Origin: Alphaproteobacteria bacterium
Lineage (GTDB): Bacteria; Pseudomonadota; Alphaproteobacteria; Sphingomonadales; Sphingomonadaceae
DNA: 64,000 bases
NCBI GenBank assembly: GCA_018970445.1
Contig: JAGWWF010000010.1
Coordinates: 1-64,000, forward strand
Direction of reading: 5' to 3'
The translations under genes and the position numbers were made by a program. The notes under the pieces are model-generated. The model saw nothing but the letters and a program-made list of their open reading frames with translations. It searched no databases and was not told the DNA's origin. Below are positions 26,870 to 35,291 of the stretch, one piece after another. Within the stretch, counting starts at the first letter, position 1. The number at the start of each line of letters is the position of its first letter.

Positions 26870-27235
26870 TCAGGGCGGGGTCAGGCCGATCAGCCGCATC
26901 ACCACGGCTTCCACCAGCATCACCGCCAGCCACCACGAACAGGCCCTGCCGATGCGTTGCCAACGCTGGCCGGCCAGATGCAGCGAGGTGGCCAGCGCCG
27001 GCACCACGAAGCCGGCCCAGATCACCACGGCCGAACCGATCGTCATCACCCAGACCGGGGCCCTGGGCGGGGCCAGGATCAGCGCGCCGGCCAGGATGGC
27101 CCCCAGCCAGCCGGCCGAGACCAGCGCGATGATCCAGCCGCCCAGTCCCCTGGGCCGATCGATGAACTGGGCCAGCGCCAGGCCCAGCAGCGTGGCGATG
27201 CCGATCGGAATGGCGTTGACGACGATATAGATCAT
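26870..27235 (-). CDS. Four-helix integral membrane protein, DUF1761-like
   Basis: This is a 121-residue inner-membrane protein with four hydrophobic segments, starting MIYIVVNAIPIGIATLLGL. Its third segment, WAGFVVPALATSLHLAGQRW, and the fourth, WWLAVMLVEAVVMRLIGL, resemble the pattern of DUF1761 proteins. I cannot confirm the family by eye. The start at 27235 is chosen because the longer frame to 27313 enters the divergent epimerase gene. No good ribosome binding site is present. It is convergent with the efflux operon and divergent from methylmalonyl-CoA epimerase. The function is unknown. Confidence 0.6.
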   Translation of the reverse strand: MIYIVVNAIPIGIATLLGLALAQFIDRPRGLGGWIIALVSAGWLGAILAGALILAPPRAPVWVMTIGSAVVIWAGFVVPALATSLHLAGQRWQRIGRACSWWLAVMLVEAVVMRLIGLTPP

Positions 27236-27297
27236 CGTGCCAGCTTGCCGGCTTTTGCTGGCCATGCAAGGGGCGGCACGCTGAAGGAGGAGATGAC

Positions 27298-27741
27298 ATG
27301 AGCGAACTGCCACCCCTGTTGCTGGGCCGCCTGAACCATGTTGGCATCGCCTGCCCGTCGATCGATGCGGCGGTGGCCATGTATGGCCGGCTGTTTGGCG
27401 CGACCCTTTCCACCCCGGCCTTCGATCTGCCGGCGCAAGGGGTGCGGGTGGCCTTCATCGATGTCGCCAACAGCCAGCTGGAACTGATCGAGCCGCTGGG
27501 CGCCGACAGCCCCATCCACGGATTTCTGAAGAAGAACCCCAGCGGCGGGCAGCATCATGTGTGTTTCGAGGTGAAGGACATCATCGCGGCGCGCGATGCG
27601 ATGCGGGAACGCGGGGCAACCGTGCTGGGCACCGGTGAACCCAGGATGGGCGCCCACGGCGTGCCGGTGATCTTTGTCCACCCGCGCGATACCGGCGGCG
27701 TGCTGGTGGAATTGATGCAGGAGCCGGAAGGGGCGCATTGA
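27298..27741 (+). CDS. mce: Methylmalonyl-CoA epimerase
   Basis: This enzyme interconverts (2S)- and (2R)-methylmalonyl-CoA in propionyl-CoA and odd-chain/branched-chain catabolism. The 147-residue protein is a vicinal-oxygen-chelate fold with two beta-alpha-beta-beta-beta halves. Metal ligands are seen in LNHVGIACPS (His), SQLELIEP (Glu), SGGQHHVCFEV (His) and VLVELMQEP (Glu). AAGGAGG lies just upstream of the ATG at 27298. The mutase and propionyl-CoA carboxylase genes are not in the window. A stem-loop follows the stop. The length and all ligand positions match the family, so the assignment is firm. Confidence 0.92.
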   Translation: MSELPPLLLGRLNHVGIACPSIDAAVAMYGRLFGATLSTPAFDLPAQGVRVAFIDVANSQLELIEPLGADSPIHGFLKKNPSGGQHHVCFEVKDIIAARDAMRERGATVLGTGEPRMGAHGVPVIFVHPRDTGGVLVELMQEPEGAH

Positions 27742-27752
27742 AGGACGGAAGT

Positions 27753-27795
27753 CCCCACCACCAACCCCTCCCGCTTGCGGGGGGGGGGTGGTGGG
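27753..27795. terminator. Hairpin between convergent mce and DUF883-like genes
   Basis: CCCACCACC pairs with GGTGGTGGG, with an inner CCCGC/GCGGG arm, leaving a long G-tract on one side. It lies in the convergent gap and could end transcription from both sides. No T-run is visible on the plus strand. Confidence 0.5.
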
Positions 27796-27818
27796 CCTCG
27801 CAGCCTGCGCCCGCCGGC

Positions 27819-28163
27819 TCAATCCTTCTTGCGGCCGCTGAGCAGCCAGCCGACCACGAAGCCCAGCGCGATGCCGGCACCCAGCGCCGCCAGCGGCTGT
27901 TCCTGCACGGTGGTGCGCACCTTGGCGGTGCCCTCTTCGGCCACCTTCTGGGCGCGCTCCTTGACTTCGCGGGCCTTTTCCGGGGCGACTTCGGCCAGTT
28001 CCTTCGCCTTGGCGGCGGCCTTGTCATAGGCGGCGGCGGCGGCATCCTTGGCCTTGGCCATGGCCTTGTCGGCCTGGTCCTTCAGATCGGCCTTGATCTT
28101 GTCCAGCTTGCCGGCGGCGGCATCGGCCGCTTCGGTGGTGGTGATGGCGGTTTCGTCCGACAT
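27819..28163 (-). CDS. YqjD/ElaB (DUF883)-like tail-anchored protein
   Basis: This 114-residue protein has a long Ala/Lys/Glu-rich amphipathic helix (residues about 10-85, for example KIKADLKDQADKAMAKAKDAA). A single C-terminal membrane segment, PLAALGAGIALGFVVGWLL, ends in GRKKD. In Escherichia coli proteins of this shape (YqjD, ElaB) sit in the inner membrane by the C-terminal anchor, bind ribosomes in stationary phase and are stress-induced. The ribosome binding site AAAGGA is 7 nt before the ATG. The low-complexity helix resembles LEA-type stress proteins as well. The family call is by architecture, so ribosome binding is only inferred. Confidence 0.7.
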   Translation of the reverse strand: MSDETAITTTEAADAAAGKLDKIKADLKDQADKAMAKAKDAAAAAYDKAAAKAKELAEVAPEKAREVKERAQKVAEEGTAKVRTTVQEQPLAALGAGIALGFVVGWLLSGRKKD

Positions 28164-28244
28164 GGCAGGTCCTTTCGCGGGGGGTCAACACCTCCAACCT
28201 AATGCGCCACTGGCCTGATTTGAAGTGCGTCCTATACCGATAAA

Positions 28245-28652
28245 TCAGTCGTCGGTCGAAACCTTGCCACGGCCGGCCTTGACGGTGGCCCGCACCGCCT
28301 TGCCGGCCAGCCGGCGCTGTTTCGATCCCAGCGTGGGCCGCGTTGCCCGCCGGATGATCGGCCGGATGCAGGCCCTGGCCACCATCTCGTCCAGCCGGGC
28401 GCGGGCATCGGCGCGGTTCTGCGGCTGATCGCGGAAGCGGTTGGCGGTGATGACGATCACGCCATCGGCCGTCGCCTTGCGGCCGGCCAGCTTGAGCAGC
28501 CGCTCGCGCACATCATCGGGCAGGCTGGGCGACCGCGCGGCATCAAAGCGCAGCTGCACCGCCGATGACACCTTGTTGACATTCTGGCCGCCCGGCCCGC
28601 TGGCGCGGACGAATGTTTCTTCAAGTTCGTCATCCGGGATTAAAAGCGCCAT
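28245..28652 (-). CDS. arfB: Alternative ribosome-rescue factor ArfB (class I release factor-like)
   Basis: ArfB (YaeJ/ICT1 type) hydrolyses peptidyl-tRNA on ribosomes stalled at mRNA ends. The 135-residue protein starts MALLIPDDELEETFVRASGPGGQNVNKVSSAVQLRFD, containing the catalytic GGQ motif. It ends with a lysine/arginine-rich tail (GSKQRRLAGKAVRATVKAGRGK) that inserts in the mRNA channel. There is no stop-codon-recognition domain, which separates it from PrfA/PrfB. ATG 28652 is preferred; ATG 28664 would add four residues. The frame further upstream is antisense. It is divergent from the GST gene with about 30 bp between starts. Confidence 0.92.
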   Translation of the reverse strand: MALLIPDDELEETFVRASGPGGQNVNKVSSAVQLRFDAARSPSLPDDVRERLLKLAGRKATADGVIVITANRFRDQPQNRADARARLDEMVARACIRPIIRRATRPTLGSKQRRLAGKAVRATVKAGRGKVSTDD

Positions 28653-28682
28653 GATGGGGCCCATAACCGATTCGGGGGGAAA

Positions 28683-29324
28683 ATGGCCATGATCATCGTG
28701 CATCATCTGAACAACAGCCGGTCGCAGCGCATCCTGTGGCTGCTGGAGGAACTGGGCACGCCGTATGAAATTCGCCATTACGCCCGCGATGCCGTCACCA
28801 ACCTGGCCCCGCTGGAATTGAAGGCCATCCACCCGCTGGGCAAATCGCCGGTGCTGGAAGCCGATGGCAAGATCATCTTTGAATCGGCCGCCATCACCGA
28901 TTGGATCATCCGCCATCACGGGGCTGGCCGCTTCATGCCCTCGCCCGGGACAGACGCGCACGAGGATTATCTGATGTGGCTGCATTTTGCCGAAGGTTCG
29001 GCGATGACGCCCTTTCTGCTGGCGCTGTACACCGCGCGGCTGGGCGATGCGGCCGCCCCGCTCACGCCGCGCATCCAGGAACAGATTGGCAGCCACGTCG
29101 CCTATTTCAGCCAGTGCCTGGGCGGCAACGACTGGCTGGTGAACAATGAACTGTCGGGCGCCGACGTGATGATGAGCTTCATCGCCGAGATTGCCACCAT
29201 GCAGGGGCTGGGGGCGCATTTCCCCAATCTGGCCGCCTATGCCCGTCGCATCCAGTCCCGCCCGGCGTGGATCGCGGCGGCCGACAAGACCGAGCCCTAT
29301 AATTTCCGGCTGCCGCCGGCCTGA
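28683..29324 (+). CDS. Glutathione S-transferase family protein
   Basis: This is a cytosolic GST of 213 residues. The N-terminal thioredoxin-fold domain begins IIVHHLNNSRSQRILWLLEELGTPYEI and contains the glutathione gamma-glutamyl site HPLGKSPVLEADGKIIFESAAI with cis-Pro. The C-terminal helical domain runs from about residue 90 and ends RIQSRPAWIAAADKTEPYNF. The serine in NNSRSQR is the probable activating residue. ATG 28683 has a G-rich stretch 4 nt upstream, while ATG 28689 is spaced better; both are possible. Its last 28 bp overlap the 3' end of the convergent EamA gene. The substrate is unknown. Confidence 0.9.
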   Translation: MAMIIVHHLNNSRSQRILWLLEELGTPYEIRHYARDAVTNLAPLELKAIHPLGKSPVLEADGKIIFESAAITDWIIRHHGAGRFMPSPGTDAHEDYLMWLHFAEGSAMTPFLLALYTARLGDAAAPLTPRIQEQIGSHVAYFSQCLGGNDWLVNNELSGADVMMSFIAEIATMQGLGAHFPNLAAYARRIQSRPAWIAAADKTEPYNFRLPPA

Positions 29325-30190
29325 CGGGTTGCCAGCAGGTTGATCGCCAGCCCGCCGATGATCAGCGCGGCGGCCAGCAGTTTCCACGCCGGCAGCGCTT
29401 CGCCCAGCCAGAGCGCGGTGGAGGCCATGCCGAACACCGGCACCAGCAGCGAGGTGGGCGCAACGCTGGTGGCCGGATAGCGGGCCAGCAGCCAGCCCCA
29501 GGCGCCATAGCCGAACAAGGTGTTGCCCACCGCCTGCCAGGCCACCGCCGCCCAGATCGCCGGGGTGGTGGCAGCAAGCGCCGCGTTGATCGCCGGCCAG
29601 CCTTCGAACCACAGCGCAAGGCCCGCCAGCGGCGGCACGGCGAACAGCGATGACCAGGTGATGAAGCCCAGCATGTCCACCTTGCCGGCGGCACGCTGGG
29701 CCATGTTGCCCAGGCTCCAGCCAAGGGCCGCGCCCAGCACCAGGGCGATACCAGTGATCGTCACCTCGCCGCCGGTGTGGCCGGCAATCACCGCCACGCC
29801 GGCCAACGCCAGGGCGAGCGCGCCATATTGCAGGGGCTTGAGCCGTTCGCCGCTGGTGAACATCGCCATGGCGATGGTGAACACCACCTGGGATTGCACC
29901 AGCAGGCTGGCCAGGCCGGCGGCGATGTGGCCGCTGATGGCGATGAACAACAGGCCGAACTGGCCCACGCCGATGGCGATGCCGTAACCGGCCACGATGC
30001 GCCACGGCACCTGCGGCCGGCGCACGAAGAAGATCAGCGGGAACACCACCGCGGCAAAGCGCAACGTGGCGAACAGCAAGGGTGGCAGCGCGTGCAGCGT
30101 GGCGCCGATCACGGCGAAATTGCTGCCCCACACCATCACCACCGCCAGCGCCAGCCCCAGCGCCCGGGCAGACAGGCCGGCACCGTTCAT
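29297..30190 (-). CDS. EamA/DMT family exporter
   Basis: This is an inner-membrane transporter of the drug/metabolite transporter superfamily, 297 residues with ten predicted helices in two EamA repeats. Examples are MVWGSNFAVIGATLHALPPLLFA in the first repeat and GAALGWSLGNMAQRAAG and FGYGAWGWLLARYPATSVAPTSLLVPVFG in the second. The last segment, SVAPTSLLVPVFG...LGE, is typical of YdcZ/RhaT-like amino-acid or metabolite exporters. The start overlaps the stop of the upstream MFS gene by 4 nt, so the two exporters are co-expressed. Its 3' end overlaps the convergent GST gene. The substrate is unknown. Confidence 0.9.
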   Translation of the reverse strand: MNGAGLSARALGLALAVVMVWGSNFAVIGATLHALPPLLFATLRFAAVVFPLIFFVRRPQVPWRIVAGYGIAIGVGQFGLLFIAISGHIAAGLASLLVQSQVVFTIAMAMFTSGERLKPLQYGALALALAGVAVIAGHTGGEVTITGIALVLGAALGWSLGNMAQRAAGKVDMLGFITWSSLFAVPPLAGLALWFEGWPAINAALAATTPAIWAAVAWQAVGNTLFGYGAWGWLLARYPATSVAPTSLLVPVFGMASTALWLGEALPAWKLLAAALIIGGLAINLLATRQAGGSRKL

Positions 30191-31380
30191 CGCGGTTTGG
30201 CCAGGCCGTGATAGGCCATGGCGGCCACCAGCAGGGCCACAGCGATATTGGCCGCCATCGGCAGCGCCGTGCCATCGTGCAGCGCCGCCGCCAGCGCCGA
30301 GGCCAGCGCGCCGACGGCAAAATTCACCCCGCCCATCAGCCCGGAAATCGCCCCGGCCCGCAAGGGATCGACATTCAGCGCCCCGGCCGACGCATTGGCG
30401 GCAATCAGCCCGTTTGACGACAGTGCCAGAAACAGCGCCGGAAAGATGACAAGGAACGGCGCATCGACCAGCGCAGCCGCCAGCAGCACCGCGCCAGCCA
30501 GCGCCGCCCCGATGCTGGCCGCGCCCAGCACCTTGTCGGGCGTAGTGCGGCGCAGCAGCAGCCGGTTGATCTGGCTAGCCCCGACAATGCCGACAGCGAA
30601 CAGGGCAAAGATCAGGCCGAACTCGCCTTCGCCAAAGCCCCAGATGTTGATCACCAGATCGGCCGATCCGGCGATATAGGAAAACAGCGTCGCGCCATTG
30701 GCCGCGCCGACCAGCAGATAGCCGACCAGCCGGCGGTGGCGCAGCAACACGGCATAGCCGGCCAGCACCGAGGTGGCGGCCGCCGTGGCGGCCGTGGCGG
30801 CCGACCGGCTTTCATCCAGCCGCCACCAGACCGCCGCTGCAATGGCGATGCCGATGCCGATGAAGACCTGGAACACCGCATGCCAGCCGGCCGCCGCGGC
30901 GATCCAGCCGCCGATGGTGGGTGCCAGCAGCGGCGCAATCGCCAGCACCAGCATCAACAGGCTGAAAATGCGAGCCGAATCGCGATGATCATAGCGATCG
31001 CGCACGATGGCGCGGCACGTCACCATGGCGGCACAACAGCCCAGCGCCTGAAAGAAGCGGCCGGCCACCAGCGCCTCGATGGTGGGGGCCAGCGCGCAGG
31101 CCAGGCTGGCCAGCACATAAACGGCGCAGCCCAGCAAGATCGCCGGCCGCCGCCCGATCCGATCCGACAGCGGGCCAAAGAACAATTGCCCCACCGCCAT
31201 CCCCACCAGAAAGGTGGACATGGTGAGCTGCACAGCGGCGGCAGACACGGCATAATCGCGCGCAATCGCCGGCAGCGTGGGCAGATAGAGATCGATGGTG
31301 ACGGCGCCAAAGGCGGTCAGGCTGCCCAGCAGCAATATTTCTCCCAAAGAGGGGCTGCGGGAGGCGGTTGGGGCGTGCAC
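30187..31380 (-). CDS. Bcr/CflA family multidrug efflux MFS transporter
   Basis: This is an inner-membrane drug:H+ antiporter of the DHA1 Bcr/CflA type, 397 residues and twelve helices. Diagnostic segments are DLYLPTLPAIARDYAVSAAAVQLTMSTFLVGMAVGQLFFGPLSDRIGRRPAIL at the N-terminus, in which the Bcr-specific YLPTLP and the motif A GPLSDRIGRR are clear. GAGALNVDPLRAGAISGLMG-like sequence lies in the C-terminal half. It is the first gene of a two-exporter unit with the EamA gene (ATGA overlap). Known relatives export bicyclomycin, sulfonamides or chloramphenicol. What this one exports is not decided by sequence. Confidence 0.9.
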   Translation of the reverse strand: MHAPTASRSPSLGEILLLGSLTAFGAVTIDLYLPTLPAIARDYAVSAAAVQLTMSTFLVGMAVGQLFFGPLSDRIGRRPAILLGCAVYVLASLACALAPTIEALVAGRFFQALGCCAAMVTCRAIVRDRYDHRDSARIFSLLMLVLAIAPLLAPTIGGWIAAAAGWHAVFQVFIGIGIAIAAAVWWRLDESRSAATAATAAATSVLAGYAVLLRHRRLVGYLLVGAANGATLFSYIAGSADLVINIWGFGEGEFGLIFALFAVGIVGASQINRLLLRRTTPDKVLGAASIGAALAGAVLLAAALVDAPFLVIFPALFLALSSNGLIAANASAGALNVDPLRAGAISGLMGGVNFAVGALASALAAALHDGTALPMAANIAVALLVAAMAYHGLAKPR

Positions 31381-31436
31381 GCAGGCCGTGTAGGCGGGCC
31401 GCCAGCAGAAGGAAAGCGCACGTTTGGCGCAGGCGC

Positions 31437-31832
31437 TCAGGCGAAGGGATTGCGGATGGTCAGGCCGTTATCGACGACCATGCCGTCAGACAGATCTTCA
31501 CTGTAAAAGATTGTACAACCGGCCGATATGGCGGCAGCGAGCAGCATGGCATCATAGATAGGCAGTTGATAGCGCTCGGCGATGCGCATGCCCTCCAGAT
31601 GCACGGCCAGCGTGAGCGGCACCGGCACCTCATGCTGCGCGTGCAGCAGCATCAGCGCCTCGTTGAGCGCTGGCCAGGCCAGCTTGAATTTCCGGCGCAG
31701 GACGTTGGCAAACTCGTTCAAGCTTTGCACACCGATGCGATTGCCGGCACTGATGAGCTTGCCGGCACAGTCAGCCTTTGGGTCATCGCCAAAGGCATAG
31801 ATCAGTATATTGGTATCGATGAAGCCGTTCAC
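31437..31832 (-). CDS. vapC: PIN-domain toxin (VapC type)
   Basis: This is a predicted PIN-domain endoribonuclease toxin of 131 residues. Acidic metal-site residues are Asp6 in FIDTNILIYAF, Glu near NEFANVL, Asp in LPIYDAMLLAAAISAGC and Asp in FYSEDLSDG, the usual four-residue set. It overlaps the AbrB-type antitoxin gene by 4 nt (ATGA), the standard antitoxin-first arrangement. VapC relatives cut initiator tRNA or other RNAs when the antitoxin is lost. Codon use is less GC-rich than in the surrounding exporters, which fits a mobile module. A shared promoter lies upstream of vapB. Confidence 0.88.
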   Translation of the reverse strand: MNGFIDTNILIYAFGDDPKADCAGKLISAGNRIGVQSLNEFANVLRRKFKLAWPALNEALMLLHAQHEVPVPLTLAVHLEGMRIAERYQLPIYDAMLLAAAISAGCTIFYSEDLSDGMVVDNGLTIRNPFA

Positions 31833-32077
31833 AGCAACCTGTCAGCGCCGTTCATTTCCTCACGCGTCATCTTCCAGCTGCCATCGGCAGGCAGACGCAG
31901 GCCAACAGCCTTCATGCGCGCCACCAACTCCTCGGGGGTCAATCGACGGGCCAATTCGGCGCGGTGATCATCGAGCGCCCGAAGCTCCACCTCGTCGCCC
32001 TCCTTCAGGCCCAAGGCACGAGCGACGTCAACCGGGATACGAACGGCGAGGCTGTTGCCCCATTTGGAAATCTGCAT
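31829..32077 (-). CDS. vapB: AbrB/MazE-like antitoxin (VapB type)
   Basis: This 82-residue antitoxin has an N-terminal swapped-hairpin AbrB DNA-binding domain, MQISKWGNSLAVRIPVDVARALGLKEGDEVELR. It has a C-terminal tail that should wrap the PIN toxin (LTPEELVARMKAVGLRLPADGSWKMTREEMN). It precedes vapC with a 4-nt overlap and is expected to autorepress the operon. About 150 bp of AT-rich DNA upstream (32078-32226) holds the promoter; TATACAAT on the minus strand is a reasonable -10 element. No clear long palindrome was found there. Confidence 0.88.
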   Translation of the reverse strand: MQISKWGNSLAVRIPVDVARALGLKEGDEVELRALDDHRAELARRLTPEELVARMKAVGLRLPADGSWKMTREEMNGADRLL

Positions 32078-32226
32078 GGCAGCAAGACCAATGTTTATCT
32101 AGTGGGGACATTGTATATCATTATGCAGGCCGTGTCTATCCTCCCACATGGTACCGGCGCAACGGCGCGAAACTGTCAACAATATGCCTGATCCACGCAA
32201 TTTTTTACAAACTGAAAAAGGATAAT

Positions 32227-32730
32227 TCAGCCGATATCAACGCGAGCCAAACTGATCAATCTGTCCAAAAGTGGCTCCATAAGAAGCTCAGCTTCTCTTT
32301 CGAGAGCAAAGCGTTCTTCCAAGAGTTCGGCTTGGCGTTCGCTTCCCACATTCGATCGTTGACCTGCTTCAAATAGGCGCAAAATCCTGAAAAATATCGA
32401 ACAACATTTCGATATGTCAGTATGTACAGCTTCAGGGAAAATCAAACGAATATGTTGAGATATTCTATACAGTGACATCGTCTGGTCAAAATTAAGTCGG
32501 TTTGAGGCCGACCATGCGAACCAAAGCTCTTCAAATTCGACAATCAGCGATTTTCGGTCTTGCAGCAGATCGACCCGAATAGTCTGCAAAGCCAACTCGG
32601 TCTGTCGTTTCAATATCTTGGTTTGCCTGCTTGCTACCCAGGTTGCTGACGCAACGGCCACAAATCCGGTCGCAAGCGTTGCAATCGCTCCCCAGTCAAC
32701 TTCATACATGAAGTTAGGCGGCCAACTCAC
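32227..32730 (-). CDS. AT-rich hypothetical membrane-anchored coiled-coil protein
   Basis: This is a 167-residue protein of unknown function. An N-terminal membrane segment ([20 protein letters not shown]) is followed by a basic stretch and a helical cytoplasmic part ([24 protein letters not shown]). A long helical region rich in Leu, Glu and Arg ends it. The shape (TLATG...[11 protein letters not shown]) recurs in short proteins of accessory islands, but I know no assigned function. The GTG start overlaps the dxs stop as GTGA; ATG at 32709 is an alternative and would give 160 residues. Base composition is clearly AT-richer than in dxs, so it looks acquired, together with the adjacent vapBC. 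Confidence 0.6.
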   Translation of the reverse strand: MSWPPNFMYEVDWGAIATLATGFVAVASATWVASRQTKILKRQTELALQTIRVDLLQDRKSLIVEFEELWFAWSASNRLNFDQTMSLYRISQHIRLIFPEAVHTDISKCCSIFFRILRLFEAGQRSNVGSERQAELLEERFALEREAELLMEPLLDRLISLARVDIG

Positions 32731-34658
32731 GCCCGTGCTGCGTCCTCGTCCACCGCGTTCACGCTGTTGTGGCGCAGGGCATCCAGCACGCAGCGCACGA
32801 TGCCGGCGGCATCCAGCCCGGCTTCGGCATATTGCTTCGCCGGGGCATCATGATCCTGATAGATATCCGGCAGGCGCAGGGTGCGCAGCTTCAGGCCGGC
32901 ATCGAGCAGGCCTTCATCGCTGGCCAGGGTGAGCACATGGCCGCCAAAGCCGCCGATGGCGCCTTCCTCGATCGTCACCAGCACATCATGGGTGGCGGCC
33001 AGCTTGCGGATCAGCGCCATGTCCAGCGGCTTGGCAAAGCGCATGTCGGCCACCGTGGTCGAAAGCCCCTTGGCATCCAGCGTGTCGGCAGCGGCCAGCG
33101 CTTCGGCCAGCCGGGTGCCGAGCGACAGGATCGCCACCTTGCTGCCCAGCCGCACGATGCGGCCCTTGCCGATTTCCAGCCGTGTGCGGGTGGCCGGAAT
33201 GGCCACGCCAGTGCCTTCGCCGCGCGGATAGCGCAGGGCAATCGGGCCGCTGTCGTGCATGGCCGCGGTGTGCACCATGTCGGCCAGTTCGGCCTCGTCT
33301 GCCGCCGCCATCACCACCATGTTGGGCAGGGTGGCCAGATAGGTGATGTCGAACGAACCGGCGTGCGTCGCGCCATCGGCGCCCACCAGGCCGGCGCGAT
33401 CGATGGCAAAGCGCACCGGCAGATTTTGCAGCGCCACATCATGCACCACCTGATCATAGGCGCGTTGCAGGAAGGTGGAATAGATGGCGCAGAACGGCCG
33501 CATGCCCTGCGCGGCCAGGCCGGCGGCAAAGGTGACGCCATGCTGTTCGGCAATGCCGACATCGAAGGCCTTGTCGGGGAAAGCCTTGGCGAACCGGTCC
33601 ACCCCGGTGCCGCTGGGCATGGCCGCGGTGATGGCGCAGATGGTGGGATCGCGCTTCGCTTCCTCGATCAGCATGTCGCCAAAGACATTCTGATAGGCGG
33701 GGGCCTTGGGCGCGGCCTTGTGCTGGGTGCCCGACACCACGTCGAATTTCACCACGCCATGATATTTGTCGGCACTGGCTTCGGCCGGGGCATAGCCCTT
33801 GCCCTTCTGCGTGACGACATGGATCAGCATCGGGCCTTCGGCGGCATCGCGGACATTTTCCAGCACCGGCAGCAGATGATCGAGATTGTGGCCATCGATC
33901 GGGCCGACATAATAAAAGCCCAGTTCTTCAAACAGGGTGCCGCCGCCCTGGGCCAGGCCGCGGGCATACTCGTCCACGCGCGCCGCTGCCTTCTGCAACG
34001 GCGGCGGCAGCATCCGGCCGGAAATCTGCTTGAGATATTCACGCAGTTCCAGGAACTTGCGGCTGGACAGCAGCCGCGACAGATAGGACGACAGCGCCCC
34101 CACCGGCGGGGCGATCGACATGTCGTTGTCGTTCAGGATGACGATCAGGCGGTTGCCCGCCTGCCGCGCATTGTTCATCGCTTCATAGGCCATGCCGGCC
34201 GACATCGAGCCATCGCCGATCACCGCAATGCCGCGGCCCGGCTTGTTCATCATCTTGTTGGCAACGGCAAAGCCCAGCGCCGCCGAGATGGAGGTGCTGC
34301 TGTGCGCGGCGCCGAACGGATCATATTCGCTCTCGCTGCGCTTGGTGAAGCCCGAAAGCCCGCCGCCCTGGCGCAGGGTGCGGATGCGGTCGCGCCGGCC
34401 GGTGATGATTTTGTGCGGATAGGCCTGGTGGCCGACATCCCACACCAGTTTGTCGTCCGGCGTGTTGAACACATAATGCAGCGCCACGGTCAGTTCGACC
34501 ACGCCAAGGCCGGAGCCGAGATGGCCACCGGTGTAGGACACGGCATGGATCATTTCCTGGCGCAGTTCATCGGCCAGTTGTCGCAATTGCCCAGGCTCCA
34601 GCTTGCGCAGGTCAGACGGAATGTTGACCTGGTCGAGGAGCGGGGTTTCAAGCTTCAT
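32727..34658 (-). CDS. dxs: 1-deoxy-D-xylulose-5-phosphate synthase
   Basis: Dxs condenses pyruvate and glyceraldehyde 3-phosphate to 1-deoxyxylulose 5-phosphate, the first step of the MEP isoprenoid pathway. It is a thiamine diphosphate enzyme of 643 residues. The N-terminus [26 protein letters not shown] is characteristic. Other hallmarks are [24 protein letters not shown], the ThDP motif [17 protein letters not shown]...NDNDMSI, and the transketolase-like [15 protein letters not shown]. Its stop overlaps the start of the AT-rich hypothetical gene. Upstream of the ATG are a perfect 16-bp palindrome and an 8-bp direct repeat that may be regulatory. The assignment is secure. Confidence 0.97.
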   Translation of the reverse strand: MKLETPLLDQVNIPSDLRKLEPGQLRQLADELRQEMIHAVSYTGGHLGSGLGVVELTVALHYVFNTPDDKLVWDVGHQAYPHKIITGRRDRIRTLRQGGGLSGFTKRSESEYDPFGAAHSSTSISAALGFAVANKMMNKPGRGIAVIGDGSMSAGMAYEAMNNARQAGNRLIVILNDNDMSIAPPVGALSSYLSRLLSSRKFLELREYLKQISGRMLPPPLQKAAARVDEYARGLAQGGGTLFEELGFYYVGPIDGHNLDHLLPVLENVRDAAEGPMLIHVVTQKGKGYAPAEASADKYHGVVKFDVVSGTQHKAAPKAPAYQNVFGDMLIEEAKRDPTICAITAAMPSGTGVDRFAKAFPDKAFDVGIAEQHGVTFAAGLAAQGMRPFCAIYSTFLQRAYDQVVHDVALQNLPVRFAIDRAGLVGADGATHAGSFDITYLATLPNMVVMAAADEAELADMVHTAAMHDSGPIALRYPRGEGTGVAIPATRTRLEIGKGRIVRLGSKVAILSLGTRLAEALAAADTLDAKGLSTTVADMRFAKPLDMALIRKLAATHDVLVTIEEGAIGGFGGHVLTLASDEGLLDAGLKLRTLRLPDIYQDHDAPAKQYAEAGLDAAGIVRCVLDALRHNSVNAVDEDAARA

Positions 34659-34684
34659 CAGAACGGCTCGCCTGTCTGGATACT

Positions 34685-34700
34685 TAAGGGGTTCCCCTTA
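34685..34700. promoter_or_regulatory. 16-bp palindrome in the dxs leader
   Basis: TAAGGGG-TT-CCCCTTA has perfect 7-bp arms and lies 27-42 nt upstream of the dxs start codon. It could be an operator or a small leader hairpin. I do not recognise the cognate regulator. Confidence 0.45.
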
Positions 34701-34716
34701 GCGATCTTGGCAGCGC

Positions 34717-34736
34717 CTGTCATCAAAACTGTCATC
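34717..34736. repeat. 8-bp direct repeat upstream of dxs
   Basis: CTGTCATC occurs twice, separated by AAAA (12-bp period), 59-78 nt upstream of dxs and just upstream of the 16-bp palindrome. Tandem sites of this type suit binding of a regulator to one DNA face. The function is unknown. Confidence 0.4.
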
Positions 34737-34779
34737 CTTGATTGACACAGGGCCAATCCGGCCGATCAAACCCTTGCAA

Positions 34780-35247
34780 TCAAACGCAATTGGCGCACAC
34801 ACCGCGCACCTCGATCACCGGGCGCACCGGGCGGAAGCCGGTGGCCGCCGCCGCTGCGCGGACATCGCCGGTGATGCGATCATCATCGACATGAGTCGCC
34901 CCGCCGCAGCGATCACAGACCAGGAAGATGCAATCGTGCGGGCAATCGGGATGGACATTGGCAATGAAGGCATTGGCGCTTTCCACCCGCGCCGCGACAT
35001 TGCTGGCCACGAACAGATCAAGGATGCGATAGACGCTGTTGGCCGCGATGCGACGGCCCGCCGCCGCCGACACCGCATCGGTGACATCATAGGCCGAAAC
35101 CGGCCGGTCAAAGCCGGAGAGCGCGGCAAAGACCTGGGCGCGCAGCGGCGTCCATTGTTCGCCCACCGCCAGCAGCCGCCCCCGGGCGGCCGCGGCCAGA
35201 TCATCGCGGCTGTGATGCTGGCCGTGGCTGTGCATTGCGGAACCCAT
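34780..35247 (-). CDS. zur: Fur family transcriptional regulator, Zur-like
   Basis: This is a metal-responsive repressor of the Fur family, 155 residues. After a histidine-rich start (MHSHGQHHSRDD) comes the winged helix: WTPLRAQVFAALSGFDRPVSAYDVTDAV, then ANSVYRILDLFVASNVAARVES. The dimerisation domain has the structural zinc cysteines in CDRCGG and CANC at the extreme C-terminus. The metal-sensing pattern HPDCPHDCIFLVCDRCGG resembles Zur more than Fur. ATG 35247 or 35235 may be the start. The neighbour is a MerC-family gene with a zinc-box-like palindrome across its start, a pairing common in alphaproteobacteria, which supports zinc control. Confidence 0.8.
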   Translation of the reverse strand: MGSAMHSHGQHHSRDDLAAAARGRLLAVGEQWTPLRAQVFAALSGFDRPVSAYDVTDAVSAAAGRRIAANSVYRILDLFVASNVAARVESANAFIANVHPDCPHDCIFLVCDRCGGATHVDDDRITGDVRAAAAATGFRPVRPVIEVRGVCANCV

Positions 35248-35291
35248 GCGCCATTATCAGCCGTGCGGCGGCCGTGTGCAAGATGCCCGCC

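Noticed and set aside
28665-30320. Long upstream extension of the arfB frame
   Set aside because: It is an open high-GC frame alongside the GST and EamA genes; ArfB begins at MALLIPDD.
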